Source: Microbulbifer aggregans
GTDB lineage: Bacteria; Pseudomonadota; Gammaproteobacteria; Pseudomonadales; Cellvibrionaceae
Length of the DNA stretch: 64,000 nt
Assembly (NCBI RefSeq): GCF_001750105.1
Contig: NZ_CP014143.1
Location: 1,302,001-1,366,000 of the forward strand
Reading direction: 5' to 3'
Under the pieces are notes generated by a model. That model had not been told where the DNA came from, did not search any database, and saw nothing but the letters and a program-made list of their open reading frames with translations. Positions 27,727 through 39,548 of the stretch are shown one piece after another (within the stretch, counting starts at the first letter, position 1; the number at the start of each line of letters is the position of its first letter). The position numbers and the translations under genes were made by a program.

Positions 27727-29939
27727 TGATGAACAAGCAACTCGCCAAAGTATTGGCCGCCGGGAAGGTGTTGTTGCTGGCTCTGGCATTGATGCCCACA
27801 GTATCACTGGCTCAGGTCAATCAGCTCAACGATATTCAGTTTTCTGAACTGCCCGGTAACCGCGTTCAGCTACGCCTGAGCTTCAGGGATGTGCCGCCGG
27901 AGCCCACCGGCTACACCATTGAGCAGCCCGCCCGCATCGTCATGGACTTTGCCGGGGTTGAGAGTTCGCTGCCACAGAAAAAATATTCACTGGGAATCGG
28001 CGGTGCCCGCAGCGCCGTGATTGTTTCCAGCGAGGATCGCACCCGCCTGATCGTTAACCTGGACCAGCTGCCGGTATACACCAGTGAGCGCCAGGGCAAC
28101 CAGATTGTGATGGAGATCGGCGCCGACTCTGCGACCACGGCATCGGTCGCCGCCGCTCCGGTGCAGCAACAGCAGCCCGAAGCGATGAGCCTGGGTGGGC
28201 AGACCCGCTTCCAGGCAGCGGACAACGTCGCCATCAGCAATATCGATTTCCGCCGCGGTGAGGCCGGTGAAGGCAAGGTGATCGTCAGCCTGAGCGATCC
28301 GGCCGTGAACATCGATGTGGAGCGCACCAAGGGCCGTATTCTGCTTACCTTCCTGGGAGCTGACCTGCCGGAATCCCTGCGCCAGCGTCTGGATGTGACT
28401 GATTTCGCCACGCCGGTGAAGTCCATCACTGTCGACTACGACGGCCGCAATACTGTGATTGCAGTCGATCCGGCTACCGGTGATTACGACTACCTGGCCT
28501 ATCAGGCTGACAACCAGTACGTGCTGAGTGTGAAGCCGCTGACCGTCGCTGAAGTGCGTGAGAAGCGCCAGGAGTTCCAGTTCAGCGGTGAGAAGCTGTC
28601 CCTGAACTTCCAGGACATTGAAGTACGTTCGGTTTTGCAGCTGATTGCTGACTTTACCGACCTGAACCTGGTCGCCAGTGACACAGTACAGGGCCGCATT
28701 ACTCTGCGTCTCGACGGTGTGCCCTGGGATCAGGCGCTGGAACTGATCCTGAAAGCCAAGGGCCTGGATAAGCGTCAGGATGGCAATGTCATCATGGTTG
28801 CCCCGGCGGCTGAGATCGCCGAGCGCGAACGCCAGGAGCTGGAAGCACGCAAGCAGCTCGAGGAGCTGGCACCGCTGCGCACCGAGTACATCCAGGTGCG
28901 CTACGCGGATGCGCGTGAGCTATTTAGTCTGTTCGCGGGCCGCCAGGGTGGCGGTGGTGGCGGCATGGGCCAGGGTAACTTTGCTGGTGGCCGTGACGAC
29001 GACAGCGAGCAGCGCAGTATCCTGTCCCGCCGCGGTAGTGCGATTGTCGACGAACGCACCAACACCATCATCCTCACCGACACTGAAGAGAAGATCGCCC
29101 AGTTCCGCTCCCTGATCGCGGCGATCGATATCCCCGTGCGCCAGGTGATGATCGAAGCGCGTATCGTCAATGCGAATACCGATTTCATGCGCGAACTTGG
29201 TGTGCGCTGGGAATACTCGGAAAATCACAACATCGATGACGACAAGATCGGTATCGGTGGCGGCCGTCAAGCGACCGACTTCCGCGATGGCGATGGTGCA
29301 ATCCCCGATGTGAGCGCGCCGCAGTCCATCCACGATCCGTTGCTGGTGGATCTCGGCGTGGCAAACCCGGCCGGCAGTATCGCCTATGCGATCCTGAAAG
29401 ATAACTTCTTCCTCGGTCTGGAGCTGTCCGCACTGGAAGATGTGGGTAAGGCCGAAATCGTGTCCCAGCCGAAGGTAGTGACCGGAGACAAGCAGGAAGC
29501 CAATATCGAGTCTGGTGTGGAAATCCCATACCTTGAGGCAACCTCTTCCGGTGCTGCCTCGGTGACCTTCCGCGAGGCGGTGCTGCAGCTGAATGTGACT
29601 CCCCAGATCACACCGGATAACAACATCATCATGGATCTGGATATCAACCAGGACAGCGTGGGCGAACTGTTCACCGACCTGGTAACCGGTTCCCAGATTC
29701 CATCGATCAATATCAACTCGCTGCAGACCAAGGTGCTGGTCGCCAACGGTGAAACCATCGTGTTGGGTGGCATCTTCGAGAGTCAGGCCATCGAGGGTGA
29801 AACCAAGGTGCCGCTGCTGGGTGATATCCCTTACCTGGGTAACCTTTTCAAGCAGACCGTACGCAGCGACGACCGCCGTGAACTGCTGATCTTCATCACT
29901 CCGCGGATCATGGAAGACGATTACATCTACTCCAAGTGA
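27726..29939 (+). CDS. pilQ: PilQ, type IV pilus secretin
   Basis: A 737-residue outer-membrane secretin that forms the pilus exit pore. The signal peptide ends near SLA-QVNQL (about residue 28). Two AMIN domains that bind peptidoglycan follow (about 30-115 and 165-265), then N0/STN (about 285-360) and N1 (about 375-475). The secretin core (about 480-733) ends in LLIFITPRIM. N1 carries a glycine-rich insertion (about 410-426, GGGGGGMGQG). Two adjacent ATGs (27726 and 27729) are possible starts. Confidence 0.97.
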   Translation: MMNKQLAKVLAAGKVLLLALALMPTVSLAQVNQLNDIQFSELPGNRVQLRLSFRDVPPEPTGYTIEQPARIVMDFAGVESSLPQKKYSLGIGGARSAVIVSSEDRTRLIVNLDQLPVYTSERQGNQIVMEIGADSATTASVAAAPVQQQQPEAMSLGGQTRFQAADNVAISNIDFRRGEAGEGKVIVSLSDPAVNIDVERTKGRILLTFLGADLPESLRQRLDVTDFATPVKSITVDYDGRNTVIAVDPATGDYDYLAYQADNQYVLSVKPLTVAEVREKRQEFQFSGEKLSLNFQDIEVRSVLQLIADFTDLNLVASDTVQGRITLRLDGVPWDQALELILKAKGLDKRQDGNVIMVAPAAEIAERERQELEARKQLEELAPLRTEYIQVRYADARELFSLFAGRQGGGGGGMGQGNFAGGRDDDSEQRSILSRRGSAIVDERTNTIILTDTEEKIAQFRSLIAAIDIPVRQVMIEARIVNANTDFMRELGVRWEYSENHNIDDDKIGIGGGRQATDFRDGDGAIPDVSAPQSIHDPLLVDLGVANPAGSIAYAILKDNFFLGLELSALEDVGKAEIVSQPKVVTGDKQEANIESGVEIPYLEATSSGAASVTFREAVLQLNVTPQITPDNNIIMDLDINQDSVGELFTDLVTGSQIPSININSLQTKVLVANGETIVLGGIFESQAIEGETKVPLLGDIPYLGNLFKQTVRSDDRRELLIFITPRIMEDDYIYSK

Positions 29940-30463
29940 TCAGTCGCTCCATCTTTCTGGTCGGCCCCATGGGGGCCGGCAAGTCCACTATCGGCAAACT
30001 CCTGGCAGCCCAATTGCGGCTGCCTTTTGCCGATTCAGACAAGGTGCTGGAAGAAAAGACCGGCGCTGATATCCCCTGGATTTTCGACGTCGAAGGCGAG
30101 GCCGGTTTTCGCCGCCGCGAAAGCGACGTGCTGAGCCAGCTCTGCGCGGGCCCAGTCCAGGTGATCGCGACCGGTGGCGGTATTGTGTTGAAGGAGGAAA
30201 ACCGGCTGCTGCTGCGCAAGCACGGGCTGGTGGTCTACCTGCAGGCCAGTATCGACCAGCTGCTCGAGCGGACTTCCAAAAACAGTAATCGCCCGCTGCT
30301 ACAGGTGCCGGACCCGAGGGCGCGTATTGTGGAATTGGTCAACGAGCGCGATCCTCTCTATCGGGAAGTGGCAGATCTCGTCTGTGAGACCGACCACTGT
30401 ACCCCCAAGCAAGCGGCAACGCGAGTTGCCGAGCGCCTGACTGAGACTGACACCGCCGGTTGA
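29936..30463 (+). CDS. aroK: Shikimate kinase
   Basis: A 175-residue cytosolic kinase that phosphorylates shikimate in the aromatic amino acid pathway. Walker A is GPMGAGKST. DSD (in FADSDKVLEEKTG), the RRRES substrate loop and GGGIVLKEENRLLL are also present. The start is a GTG overlapping the pilQ stop by 4 bases. The pilQ-aroK-aroB junction is conserved in Gammaproteobacteria. Confidence 0.97.
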   Translation: MISRSIFLVGPMGAGKSTIGKLLAAQLRLPFADSDKVLEEKTGADIPWIFDVEGEAGFRRRESDVLSQLCAGPVQVIATGGGIVLKEENRLLLRKHGLVVYLQASIDQLLERTSKNSNRPLLQVPDPRARIVELVNERDPLYREVADLVCETDHCTPKQAATRVAERLTETDTAG

Positions 30464-30550
30464 ACCGCTTTCCGGCATCGATCCCTGGGTCGCTGTGCAA
30501 AGCCTTGGTGTCCGGTACCCCGCCCAATTCTGTTAGTAATGGAGAATGTC

Positions 30551-31642
30551 ATGCATCGCCTCACAGTGGAGCTGGGAGAGCGCAGCTACCCGATCCTGAT
30601 TGGTCAGGGGCTCCTTTCAAACTCGAACAACCTGGCACCCTATATCCGGGGTCGACAGGTCATGGTGGTGAGCAACGAGACGGTAGCCCCGCTCTACCTG
30701 CAGAAACTCATGGAGGGGCTTGATGGTTGCGATCTGGATCAGGTCGATCACATCGAGCTACCGGACGGTGAAGCCTTCAAAAACCTCGATACGCTCAACC
30801 GGATTTTCGACGCCCTGTTGGAGTGTCGCCACAATCGGAGCACCACCCTCATCGCCCTGGGCGGCGGCGTCGTAGGGGATATGACGGGTTTCGCGGCAGC
30901 CAGTTACCAGCGCGGAGTGGACTTTATCCAGATTCCCACCACGTTGCTGTCGCAAGTGGACTCTTCGGTTGGCGGCAAGACCGGTGTGAATCATCCGCTG
31001 GGGAAAAACATGATCGGTGCTTTCTACCAGCCACGACTGGTTCTGGCCGATATGGACACGTTGTCGACGCTACCGGCACGGGAATTCAGTGCGGGCGTGG
31101 CCGAAGTCATCAAGTACGGCCTGATCTGTGATGAGGGGTTCTTCTCCTGGCTCGAGGCCAACATCGAGCGGTTGATGGCCCGGGATCGCGATGCGCTTGC
31201 CTACGCCGTCGAGCGTTCCTGTCAAGACAAGGCGGCGGTGGTGGCCGCCGATGAGCGAGAGGGCGGTCAGCGGGCAATCCTGAATTTCGGCCATACGTTC
31301 GGCCACGCAATTGAGTCGGTACAGGGTTACGGACAATGGCTCCACGGCGAGGCGGTGGCAGCGGGCATGGTGATGGCGGCCGAGCTGTCGCGCTTGCGCG
31401 GCGATATCACCGGTGAGCTGGTCGAGCGTGTCCGCACGCTGTTGGTTCGGGCCAACTTGCCGGTGCGGGCCCCAGAGGGAATGACTAGCGGACAGTTCCT
31501 GACGGCGATGGCGGTCGACAAGAAGGTGATCGATGGTCGCTTGCGCCTGGTTTTGCTGGCCGGCCTCGGTCGGGCCCTAATCGTCTCCGACTGCAGTCCC
31601 GAGGAGATTGAAAAATCCCTCAGGCTCTGCGGTGCAGCGTGA
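30551..31642 (+). CDS. aroB: 3-Dehydroquinate synthase
   Basis: A 363-residue NAD- and metal-dependent enzyme of the shikimate pathway. I place the start at ATG 30551 because GGAGA lies 6 bases ahead of it and the protein then begins [15 protein letters not shown]. An ATG 12 bases earlier would put the ribosome site inside the coding region. [14 protein letters not shown] and [13 protein letters not shown] give NAD and substrate contacts, and [10 protein letters not shown] holds metal-binding His residues. In Pseudomonas a DamX-like SPOR gene follows; here it is missing. Confidence 0.97.
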   Translation: MHRLTVELGERSYPILIGQGLLSNSNNLAPYIRGRQVMVVSNETVAPLYLQKLMEGLDGCDLDQVDHIELPDGEAFKNLDTLNRIFDALLECRHNRSTTLIALGGGVVGDMTGFAAASYQRGVDFIQIPTTLLSQVDSSVGGKTGVNHPLGKNMIGAFYQPRLVLADMDTLSTLPAREFSAGVAEVIKYGLICDEGFFSWLEANIERLMARDRDALAYAVERSCQDKAAVVAADEREGGQRAILNFGHTFGHAIESVQGYGQWLHGEAVAAGMVMAAELSRLRGDITGELVERVRTLLVRANLPVRAPEGMTSGQFLTAMAVDKKVIDGRLRLVLLAGLGRALIVSDCSPEEIEKSLRLCGAA

Positions 31643-31678
31643 TCGCCCAATCGCTATTTGATCGTTGCTGAGGACTAT

Positions 31679-31707
31679 TTGACAGAGAGGGTCGCAAAAA
31701 GAAGATA
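31679..31707 (+). promoter_or_regulatory. Possible promoter ahead of the aroB-gltB terminator
   Basis: A perfect TTGACA (31679-31684) with a weak -10, AAGATA, 17 bases on (31702-31707). A transcript from here would end at the terminator at 31859, giving about 145 bases, but the -10 is poor. Confidence 0.25.
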
Positions 31708-31834
31708 AGTCGGTTTTTTGGGGTCAATCCAGAAGAATAGACTGCCGATTCTTGCAATTCCAGGTGGGCGCCAGTAATATTGCGCGCCCCCCGGGGAAAA
31801 CCGGGTTGAGAAGCCAGAATAAAACCAGAATAAG

Positions 31835-31859
31835 AAAAGCCCCTTTGCGGGCTTTTTTT
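31835..31859 (+). terminator. Intrinsic terminator after aroB
   Basis: AAAAGCCC pairs with GGGCTTTT around a 6-base loop and runs into seven T. It lies about 190 bases beyond the aroB stop and 165 before gltB. Confidence 0.85.
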
Positions 31860-32023
31860 GTCAGTGAGGCAGGTTCGCGCGCAGCGCGACCGGCCCCGCG
31901 ATGGGACAAGGGCCGCCGCAGAAAGCAAAAACAAACGGCGTGCGGCCAGGCGATAACACCTTCAATGTGGTGCGAACCCTTCTCCCTGTGCCCGGGGCCG
32001 ACAAAACAACGATGAGGAATTTT

Positions 32024-35000
32024 ATGGGTAGCGGTCTGTATCGGTTGGATGAGTTCAAGGACAACTGTGGTTTTGGCCTGATCGCACACTTGAAAGGGCA
32101 GGTGAGCCACAAGTTGGTCAAGACAGCGATTGAGTCGCTGACCTGTATGACTCACCGCGGTGGTATTGCAGCCGACGGCAAGACCGGCGATGGCTGCGGC
32201 CTGCTGCTGCAGAAGCCGGATACTTTCCTCCGCGCCGAGGCCCGCGAACAGCTGGGCGTCGAACTGACTGACCAATACGCCGTCGGCGCCATCATGCTGC
32301 CGCTCGACGAAAATGAGGCCCAGGCAGGCCGCGACATCCTCACCCGGGAGCTGGAGGCACAGGGGATGCGTGTGGCCGGCTGGCGGACTGTGCCGACCAA
32401 CCCTGACTGCCTCGGCCCCATCGCCCGGGAATCTCTCCCGCGATTCGAACACCTGCTGATCAATGACGCCGAAGAAGCGCTGGGCGAAGCCAAGTTCAAT
32501 GCCCGCCTATTCGTGGCCCGTCGCAAGGCCGAGCAACAGCTTGCAGAGGGCGTTTACATCGCCAGCCTGTCCGCTCAGGTCGTGTCTTACAAAGGCCTGA
32601 TGATGCCGGCAGATCTGCCGAAATTTTTCCCGGAGCTGGCCGACCCGCGCCTGGAGACGGCGATCTGTGTCTTTCACCAGCGCTTCTCCACCAACACCAT
32701 GCCGCGCTGGCCACTGGCGCAACCATTCCGCCTACTGGCCCACAACGGCGAGATCAATACCATCACCGGTAACCGCAACTGGTCGGTGGCGCGCACGCCG
32801 AAGTTCTCCAGCCCGCTGTTGCCAGAACTGGCCGAGCTGGCGCCACTGGTCAACCGCGAGGGCTCTGACTCCTCCAGTCTCGACAATATGCTGGAGATGC
32901 TGATTGCCGGTGGTATGGAGCTGCACCGCGCGGTACGGATGCTGGTCCCGCCGGCGTGGCAGAACGTCGAGAGCATGGATCCGGATCTGCGCGGCTTCTA
33001 TGAATATATCTCCATGCATATGGAGCCCTGGGATGGCCCTGCCGGGCTGGTAATGACCGATGGCCGCTACGCCGTCTGTACCCTGGACCGCAACGGCCTG
33101 CGCCCGTCCCGCTGGGTCATCACCAAGGATGACATCATCACGGTCGCATCCGAGATCGGTGTCTATGACTACAAGCCCGAGGATGTCGTGGCAAAGGGCC
33201 GCCTTGGGCCCGGTCAGATGCTGTCGGTGGATACCCGCGAGGGCAAGCTCTACCACACCGCCGATATCGACAACATGCTCAAAGCGCGCCAGCCCTATAA
33301 GCGCTGGTTGAAAGACAAGGCCCGCCGCATTCGCTCCACACTGGTCACCGCACCGGTGGACAACAATTTTTCCTACGAGCAGTTCAAGGTCTACCAGAAG
33401 CTGTTCAGCTCCTCACTGGAGGAGCGGGACTCGGTAGTGCGTCCCATGGCCGAAGCCGGTCAGGAGGCCGTCGGCTCGATGGGCGACGATACCCCCATGG
33501 CGGTACTGTCGCGCCACAACCGTTCTATCTACGATTATTTCCGCCAGCAGTTTGCCCAGGTCACTAACCCGCCCATCGATCCGTTGCGGGAAACCGTGGT
33601 CATGTCCCTGGAAACGTGCCTGGGGCGTGAGAAGTCGGTCTTTGAGGAAACGCCGGAGCACGCCGACCGGGTGATCCTGTCCTCGCCGGTGCTTTCACAT
33701 ATGAAGTACACGGCGCTGCTGGAGCTCGATCGCCCCGGTTTCGAGTCCAGAATTTTCGACCTCAATTACGATCCGGCCCAGCTCGACCTGGAGTCGGCGA
33801 TCCGCAAGCTGTGTGCCGATGTGGAGGCGGCGGTCCGGGCCGGAACCGTGCTCGTCGTGCTGTCTGACCGCGATATTCAGCCAGATCGGTTGCCCATCGA
33901 TGCGCTGCTGGCGACCGGTGCCGTGCACCACCACCTGGTGCACGCCGGTCTGCGCTGCGACTCCAACGTGATCGTCGATACTGCCAGTGCCCGCGATGCG
34001 CACCAGCTTGCGTGTCTGGTCGGTGTGGGTGCTACCGCAGTGCACCCCTACTTTTCCTACAGCATCATCAACCACCTGATCGAGACCGGTGAGTTGCTGC
34101 TGGATGCGGCCGAGGCGCAGAAGAACTATCGCAACGGCATCATCAAGGGCCTGCTGAAGATCCTGTCCAAAATGGGCATTTCCACCGTGGCCTCGTACCG
34201 CGGCGCATTGCTGTTTGAGCTGGTGGGGCTCTCCCGCGGGGTGGTGGATCTCTGTTTCCCCGGTGCGCCGACCCGCATCGAGGGTGCCGGTTTCGCCGAC
34301 CTGCAAGTGGATATGGAGAAGCGTGCACAGATCGCCTGGAAACCGCGCAAGGCGGTTTCCGCCGGCGGTTTGCACAAATATGTACACGGTCAGGAATACC
34401 ACGCTTTCAACCCGGACGTGGTGATGACCCTGCAACAGGCAGTGCGCACCGGCGACTATGCCATCTGGCGTGATTACGCGGAGCTGGTCAACCAGCGTCC
34501 GGTAGCGACCCTGCGCGACCTGCTCGGCTTCCGCGACGAGCTGGAGCCGATCTCCGTAGACGAAGTCGAGCCGGCAGAACATATCCTGCGCCGCTTCGAT
34601 TCTGCCGCTATGTCCCTTGGCGCCCTGTCTCCGGAGGCGCACGAGTCGCTGGCCCAGGCCATGAACCGCCTCGGCGGCCGCTCCAACAGCGGTGAAGGTG
34701 GCGAGGATCCGGCCCGCTTCGGCACTGACAAAGTCTCCAAGATCAAGCAGGTCGCCTCCGGCCGCTTCGGGGTTACGCCGCACTATCTGGTCAATGCGGA
34801 AGTGCTGCAGATCAAAGTGGCGCAGGGTGCCAAGCCCGGCGAGGGCGGTCAGTTGCCCGGCGGCAAGGTCAATGAACTGATCGCGCGTCTGCGCTACTCG
34901 GTACCCGGCGTGACCCTGATTTCACCGCCGCCGCACCACGATATCTATTCCATCGAGGACCTGGCCCAGCTGATCTTCGACTTGAAACAGGTCAACCCGG

Positions 35001-36472
35001 ATGCGTTGGTTTCGGTGAAGCTGGTATCGCGCCCTGGTGTCGGCACCATCGCCGCCGGTGTGGCCAAGGCCTATGCAGACCTGATCACCATCTCCGGCTA
35101 CGACGGCGGCACTGCTGCGAGCCCGATCACCTCGATCCGCTATGCGGGATCCCCCTGGGAGCTGGGACTGGCGGAGACCCACCAGACCCTGCGTGCCAAC
35201 GACCTGCGCGACAAGGTGCGGGTGCAGACCGACGGCGGACTGAAGTCCGGCCTGGATGTGGTCAAGGCCGCGATCCTGGGTGCCGAGAGCTTCGGCTTTG
35301 GCACGGCTCCCATGGTGGCCCTCGGTTGCAAATACCTGCGCATCTGTCACCTGAACAACTGCGCCACCGGTGTCGCCACCCAGAACAAGGATCTGCGGGA
35401 CGACCACTACATCGGCACCGCGGAAATGGCGATGAACTTCTTCCGCTTCGTCGCCGAGGAAACCCGAGAGTGGATGGCACGTCTTGGCGTGCGCACGCTG
35501 GAGGAGCTGGTCGGCCGTGTGGACCTGCTGCAGGTGCTTGAAGGACAGACCGACAAACAGAAAAAACTGGACCTGTCGCCACTGCTGCACACCGACGCAC
35601 TGCTGGCAGAAAAGCCGCAGACCTGCCAGCAGCCGAAGAACACCCCCTGGGACAAGGGCGAGCTGGCGGAGCGCATGGTGGCGGATATGCTGCCGGCGAT
35701 CGAAAGCCGCTCCGGTGGTGAGTACCAGTACTCGGTCACCAATTGCGATCGCTCGATTGGCGCCCGCCTGTCCGGTGAGATCGCCAAGCGCCATGGTAAC
35801 CAGGGCATGGTGGATGCCCCGGTGAAAGTGCGCCTGACCGGCGTTGCCGGCCAGTCCTTCGGCGTGTGGAACGCCGGCGGTCTGGAGATGTACCTGGACG
35901 GTGATGCCAACGACTATGTGGGCAAGGGGATGGCCGGCGGCAAGCTGGTAATCCGTCCGCCTGCGGGCAGCAGTTTTGCCTCGCAGGATACCAGCATTGT
36001 CGGCAACACCTGCCTGTATGGCGCCACCGGCGGCAAGTTGTTCGCTGCTGGCCGCGCGGGTGAGCGTTTTGCAGTGCGCAACTCGGGAGCCTTCGCCGTG
36101 GTGGAGGGTGCTGGCGACCACTGCTGTGAATACATGACCGGCGGGATGGTCGCTGTGCTCGGCAAAACCGGCTTTAACTTCGGTGCCGGTATGACCGGTG
36201 GTTTTGCCTATGTGCTCGACCTGGAGCGGGACTTCTTCGACAAGTGCAACCATGAACTGATCGAGCTGCGCCGCATCAGCAGCGAGACCCTCGAACCCCA
36301 CCAGAGCCATCTGCGCGAGGTGATCGAGGAGTATGTCGCTGAAACCGGAAGCGAGTGGGGGGCGGAGCTACTCGATAACTTCGACGATTACCTCAGCCGC
36401 TTCTGGCTGGTGAAACCGAAGGCGGCGAGTCTCGCCGGCCTGCTATCCGATGTGCGCAAGCGTGGCGAGTAA
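32024..36472 (+). CDS. gltB: Glutamate synthase (NADPH) large subunit
   Basis: A 1482-residue flavoprotein that makes glutamate from glutamine and 2-oxoglutarate. I choose ATG 32024: AGGA precedes it, and the short propeptide [14 protein letters not shown] then leads directly to Cys15, the N-terminal nucleophile of the mature class II amidotransferase (CGFGLIAH). Longer starts add unrelated sequence. Domains in order are amidotransferase (15-420), central domain, FMN-binding synthase (about 820-1190) with the 3Fe-4S cysteines C1102, C1108 and C1113, and the GXGXG beta-helix (about 1240-1430). It works with GltD, encoded 12 bases downstream. Confidence 0.97.
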   Translation: MGSGLYRLDEFKDNCGFGLIAHLKGQVSHKLVKTAIESLTCMTHRGGIAADGKTGDGCGLLLQKPDTFLRAEAREQLGVELTDQYAVGAIMLPLDENEAQAGRDILTRELEAQGMRVAGWRTVPTNPDCLGPIARESLPRFEHLLINDAEEALGEAKFNARLFVARRKAEQQLAEGVYIASLSAQVVSYKGLMMPADLPKFFPELADPRLETAICVFHQRFSTNTMPRWPLAQPFRLLAHNGEINTITGNRNWSVARTPKFSSPLLPELAELAPLVNREGSDSSSLDNMLEMLIAGGMELHRAVRMLVPPAWQNVESMDPDLRGFYEYISMHMEPWDGPAGLVMTDGRYAVCTLDRNGLRPSRWVITKDDIITVASEIGVYDYKPEDVVAKGRLGPGQMLSVDTREGKLYHTADIDNMLKARQPYKRWLKDKARRIRSTLVTAPVDNNFSYEQFKVYQKLFSSSLEERDSVVRPMAEAGQEAVGSMGDDTPMAVLSRHNRSIYDYFRQQFAQVTNPPIDPLRETVVMSLETCLGREKSVFEETPEHADRVILSSPVLSHMKYTALLELDRPGFESRIFDLNYDPAQLDLESAIRKLCADVEAAVRAGTVLVVLSDRDIQPDRLPIDALLATGAVHHHLVHAGLRCDSNVIVDTASARDAHQLACLVGVGATAVHPYFSYSIINHLIETGELLLDAAEAQKNYRNGIIKGLLKILSKMGISTVASYRGALLFELVGLSRGVVDLCFPGAPTRIEGAGFADLQVDMEKRAQIAWKPRKAVSAGGLHKYVHGQEYHAFNPDVVMTLQQAVRTGDYAIWRDYAELVNQRPVATLRDLLGFRDELEPISVDEVEPAEHILRRFDSAAMSLGALSPEAHESLAQAMNRLGGRSNSGEGGEDPARFGTDKVSKIKQVASGRFGVTPHYLVNAEVLQIKVAQGAKPGEGGQLPGGKVNELIARLRYSVPGVTLISPPPHHDIYSIEDLAQLIFDLKQVNPDALVSVKLVSRPGVGTIAAGVAKAYADLITISGYDGGTAASPITSIRYAGSPWELGLAETHQTLRANDLRDKVRVQTDGGLKSGLDVVKAAILGAESFGFGTAPMVALGCKYLRICHLNNCATGVATQNKDLRDDHYIGTAEMAMNFFRFVAEETREWMARLGVRTLEELVGRVDLLQVLEGQTDKQKKLDLSPLLHTDALLAEKPQTCQQPKNTPWDKGELAERMVADMLPAIESRSGGEYQYSVTNCDRSIGARLSGEIAKRHGNQGMVDAPVKVRLTGVAGQSFGVWNAGGLEMYLDGDANDYVGKGMAGGKLVIRPPAGSSFASQDTSIVGNTCLYGATGGKLFAAGRAGERFAVRNSGAFAVVEGAGDHCCEYMTGGMVAVLGKTGFNFGAGMTGGFAYVLDLERDFFDKCNHELIELRRISSETLEPHQSHLREVIEEYVAETGSEWGAELLDNFDDYLSRFWLVKPKAASLAGLLSDVRKRGE

Positions 36473-37903
<1,431 letters not shown>

Positions 37904-37923
37904 CCCGTTAGCTGGCGAATCAG

Positions 37924-37947
37924 AAAGGGGGCTATGCCCCCTTTTTT
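37924..37947 (+). terminator. Intrinsic terminator of gltBD
   Basis: A 9-bp stem, AAAGGGGGC with GCCCCCTTT around a TAT loop, followed by more T (to 37947). It lies 20 bases after the gltD stop. Confidence 0.92.
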
Positions 37948-38276
37948 GATGTCCGTTCGCTAGCGGCGATGCTCGGGCCTTCCATGCGCGTGGGCGGACG
38001 CTACAGGGGCTTGGCGAAAAGAAGTCGGCAATTGGTGTGTGGCAAAGGGTCGGGGAGACACCTCAATCATGGCCGTTGGGGGCTCGGTCGAGTCGCTGGA
38101 CATGAATTGCAGTGTGTCGGTTTCAGGTTTTTGTACTAGATATCAGGTGATAGTGGCTCGTTGTAGGCGGGCCAATCGACCAAATTTGCGACGTTGATGG
38201 TATCTCGTGTTCAGTCCTGTTTTCCCCCGCGGCTCCCCGCTACAATAGCCGCCTTTTTAACCAGCCCGTGGTAATC
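37948..38276 (+). other. gltD-hemE intergenic region (329 bases)
   Basis: No gene, repeat or RNA structure stands out. The only recognisable element is a TACAAT hexamer at 38241-38246, just before hemE. Confidence 0.5.
38241..38246 (+). promoter_or_regulatory. Candidate -10 element of hemE
   Basis: TACAAT, 36 bases before the hemE ATG, in a GC-rich stretch. The hexamer 17 bases upstream (TGTTTT) is a poor -35. Confidence 0.4.
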
Positions 38277-39356
38277 ATGTCCGACGCCAAGCCCTCTGAA
38301 CTGAAGAATGACCGTTTCCTGCGCGCCCTGATGCGCCAGCCTGTGGACCGCACCCCGGTGTGGATGATGCGTCAGGCGGGGCGCTATTTACCAGAGTACC
38401 GGGCCACCCGGGCTCAGGCCGGCAGCTTTATGGACCTGTGCCGCAACACCGAACTGGCTTGTGAGGTGACCCTGCAGCCGCTCGAGCGCTACCCGCTGGA
38501 TGCTGCCATTCTGTTTTCGGATATTCTCACCATCCCCGATGCGATGGGCCTGGGCCTCTATTTCGAGGAGGGCGAGGGCCCCAAATTCCACAAGCCCGTG
38601 CGCACCGAAGCGGACATCCAACGGCTCGAGGTCGTTAACAGCGAATCCGATTTGGACTACGTGATGAACGCGGTGCGGACCATCCGCGGTGAATTGCACG
38701 GGCGCGTGCCGCTGATCGGGTTCTCCGGCAGTCCCTGGACGCTCGCGACCTACATGGTGGAAGGTGGCTCAAGTCGGGATTTCGCCCGCTGTAAGGAAAT
38801 GCTCTACAGCCGGCCAGAGCTGATGCACCAACTGCTCTCGGTGCTGGCAGATTCCGTCACCGACTACCTGAATGCGCAGATCCGCGCTGGAGCCCAGGCG
38901 GTGCAGATCTTTGATACCTGGGGCGGCGCCCTGAGCCACGGTGCCTACCGGGAGTTCTCTCTCCAGTATATGGAGCGAATAGTCGCCGGCCTGATCAAAG
39001 AGGCAGACGGTAGACCGGTGCCCAGCATTCTCTTCACCAAAGGGGGCGGCCAGTGGCTCGAGTCCATGGCAGAAAGCGGCGCCTCGGCGCTGGGCCTGGA
39101 CTGGACCACCGACATCGGCGCGGCCCGTGCCCGTGTGGGGGACCGTGTGGCGCTGCAGGGCAATCTGGATCCGGCCGTGCTCTACGCAACACCCGAGCGT
39201 ATCCGGGAAGAGGTGGCTGCTATTCTCGCAGCCTTTGGCCAGGGAACCGGACACATATTCAATCTGGGCCACGGCATCACGCCGAAAGTCGATCCCGAGC
39301 ATGCGCGGGCAATGATCGAAGCCGTGGTAGAGCTGTCACCGAAATACCACCTTTGA
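38277..39356 (+). CDS. hemE: Uroporphyrinogen decarboxylase
   Basis: A 359-residue cytosolic enzyme that removes four carboxyl groups from uroporphyrinogen III to give coproporphyrinogen III. The first signature [18 protein letters not shown] and the [13 protein letters not shown] segment with the catalytic Asp are present, as are [13 protein letters not shown] and FNLGHGI. ATG 38277 is preferred over a GTG three codons earlier because other HemE proteins start similarly; neither has a good ribosome site. Position after gltBD matches Pseudomonas. It acts directly downstream of the HemC/HemD products encoded 30 kb away. Confidence 0.96.
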   Translation: MSDAKPSELKNDRFLRALMRQPVDRTPVWMMRQAGRYLPEYRATRAQAGSFMDLCRNTELACEVTLQPLERYPLDAAILFSDILTIPDAMGLGLYFEEGEGPKFHKPVRTEADIQRLEVVNSESDLDYVMNAVRTIRGELHGRVPLIGFSGSPWTLATYMVEGGSSRDFARCKEMLYSRPELMHQLLSVLADSVTDYLNAQIRAGAQAVQIFDTWGGALSHGAYREFSLQYMERIVAGLIKEADGRPVPSILFTKGGGQWLESMAESGASALGLDWTTDIGAARARVGDRVALQGNLDPAVLYATPERIREEVAAILAAFGQGTGHIFNLGHGITPKVDPEHARAMIEAVVELSPKYHL

Positions 39357-39396
39357 AGGCGTTACTGTGCGGTTTGGCCGGGGCGCATGAAGAAAT

Positions 39397-39412
39397 TGTG
39401 ATGCGCGTCACA
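39397..39412 (+). promoter_or_regulatory. CRP/Vfr-type operator upstream of the HD-GYP gene
   Basis: A perfect TGTGA-6-TCACA palindrome, the consensus for the cAMP receptor protein family (CRP, Vfr). Its centre is about 73 bases upstream of the start site predicted from the downstream -10, compatible with class I activation. Confidence 0.6.
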
Positions 39413-39466
39413 AGATTGGTGTGCGCGGGGTATTAGACTTTATGTCCCCGGCTTCCCTGGTCGTGA

Positions 39467-39472
39467 TATAAA
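39467..39472 (+). promoter_or_regulatory. Candidate -10 element of the HD-GYP gene
   Basis: TATAAA, 77 bases before the GTG start. The -35 is unrecognisable, which fits a promoter that depends on an activator such as CRP bound upstream. Confidence 0.4.
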
Positions 39473-39548
39473 TGCCTGTTCCGCCCTGGCCCCCAGCCGG
39501 TGGCGCAGGCAGATTAATAAATAAGCAACAACAAAGCATTTCCCAGTC

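Larger units (their letters stand above)
31643..32023 (+). other. aroB-gltB intergenic region (381 bases)
   Basis: No protein gene is supported. It holds a TTGACA box shortly after aroB, a tandem CCAGAATAA pair (31814-31833), a strong intrinsic terminator at 31835-31859 and then the gltB leader. A gltB promoter should lie between about 31860 and 32000, but I cannot identify it with confidence. In-frame codons upstream of ATG 32024 are open back past 31901 but do not resemble GltB. Confidence 0.5.

Noticed and set aside
31679..31707. A definite small RNA gene before gltB
   Set aside because: The -35 is perfect but the -10 is weak, so I keep it as a candidate only.
31901..32023. Longer gltB start (41 extra codons)
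   Set aside because: The extra residues do not resemble GltB, whereas ATG 32024 has a ribosome site and puts the nucleophile Cys at the expected position 15.
34922..36310. 462-codon minus-strand open frame inside gltB
   Set aside because: It lies opposite the conserved FMN and GXGXG domains of gltB and has no ribosome site or family resemblance.
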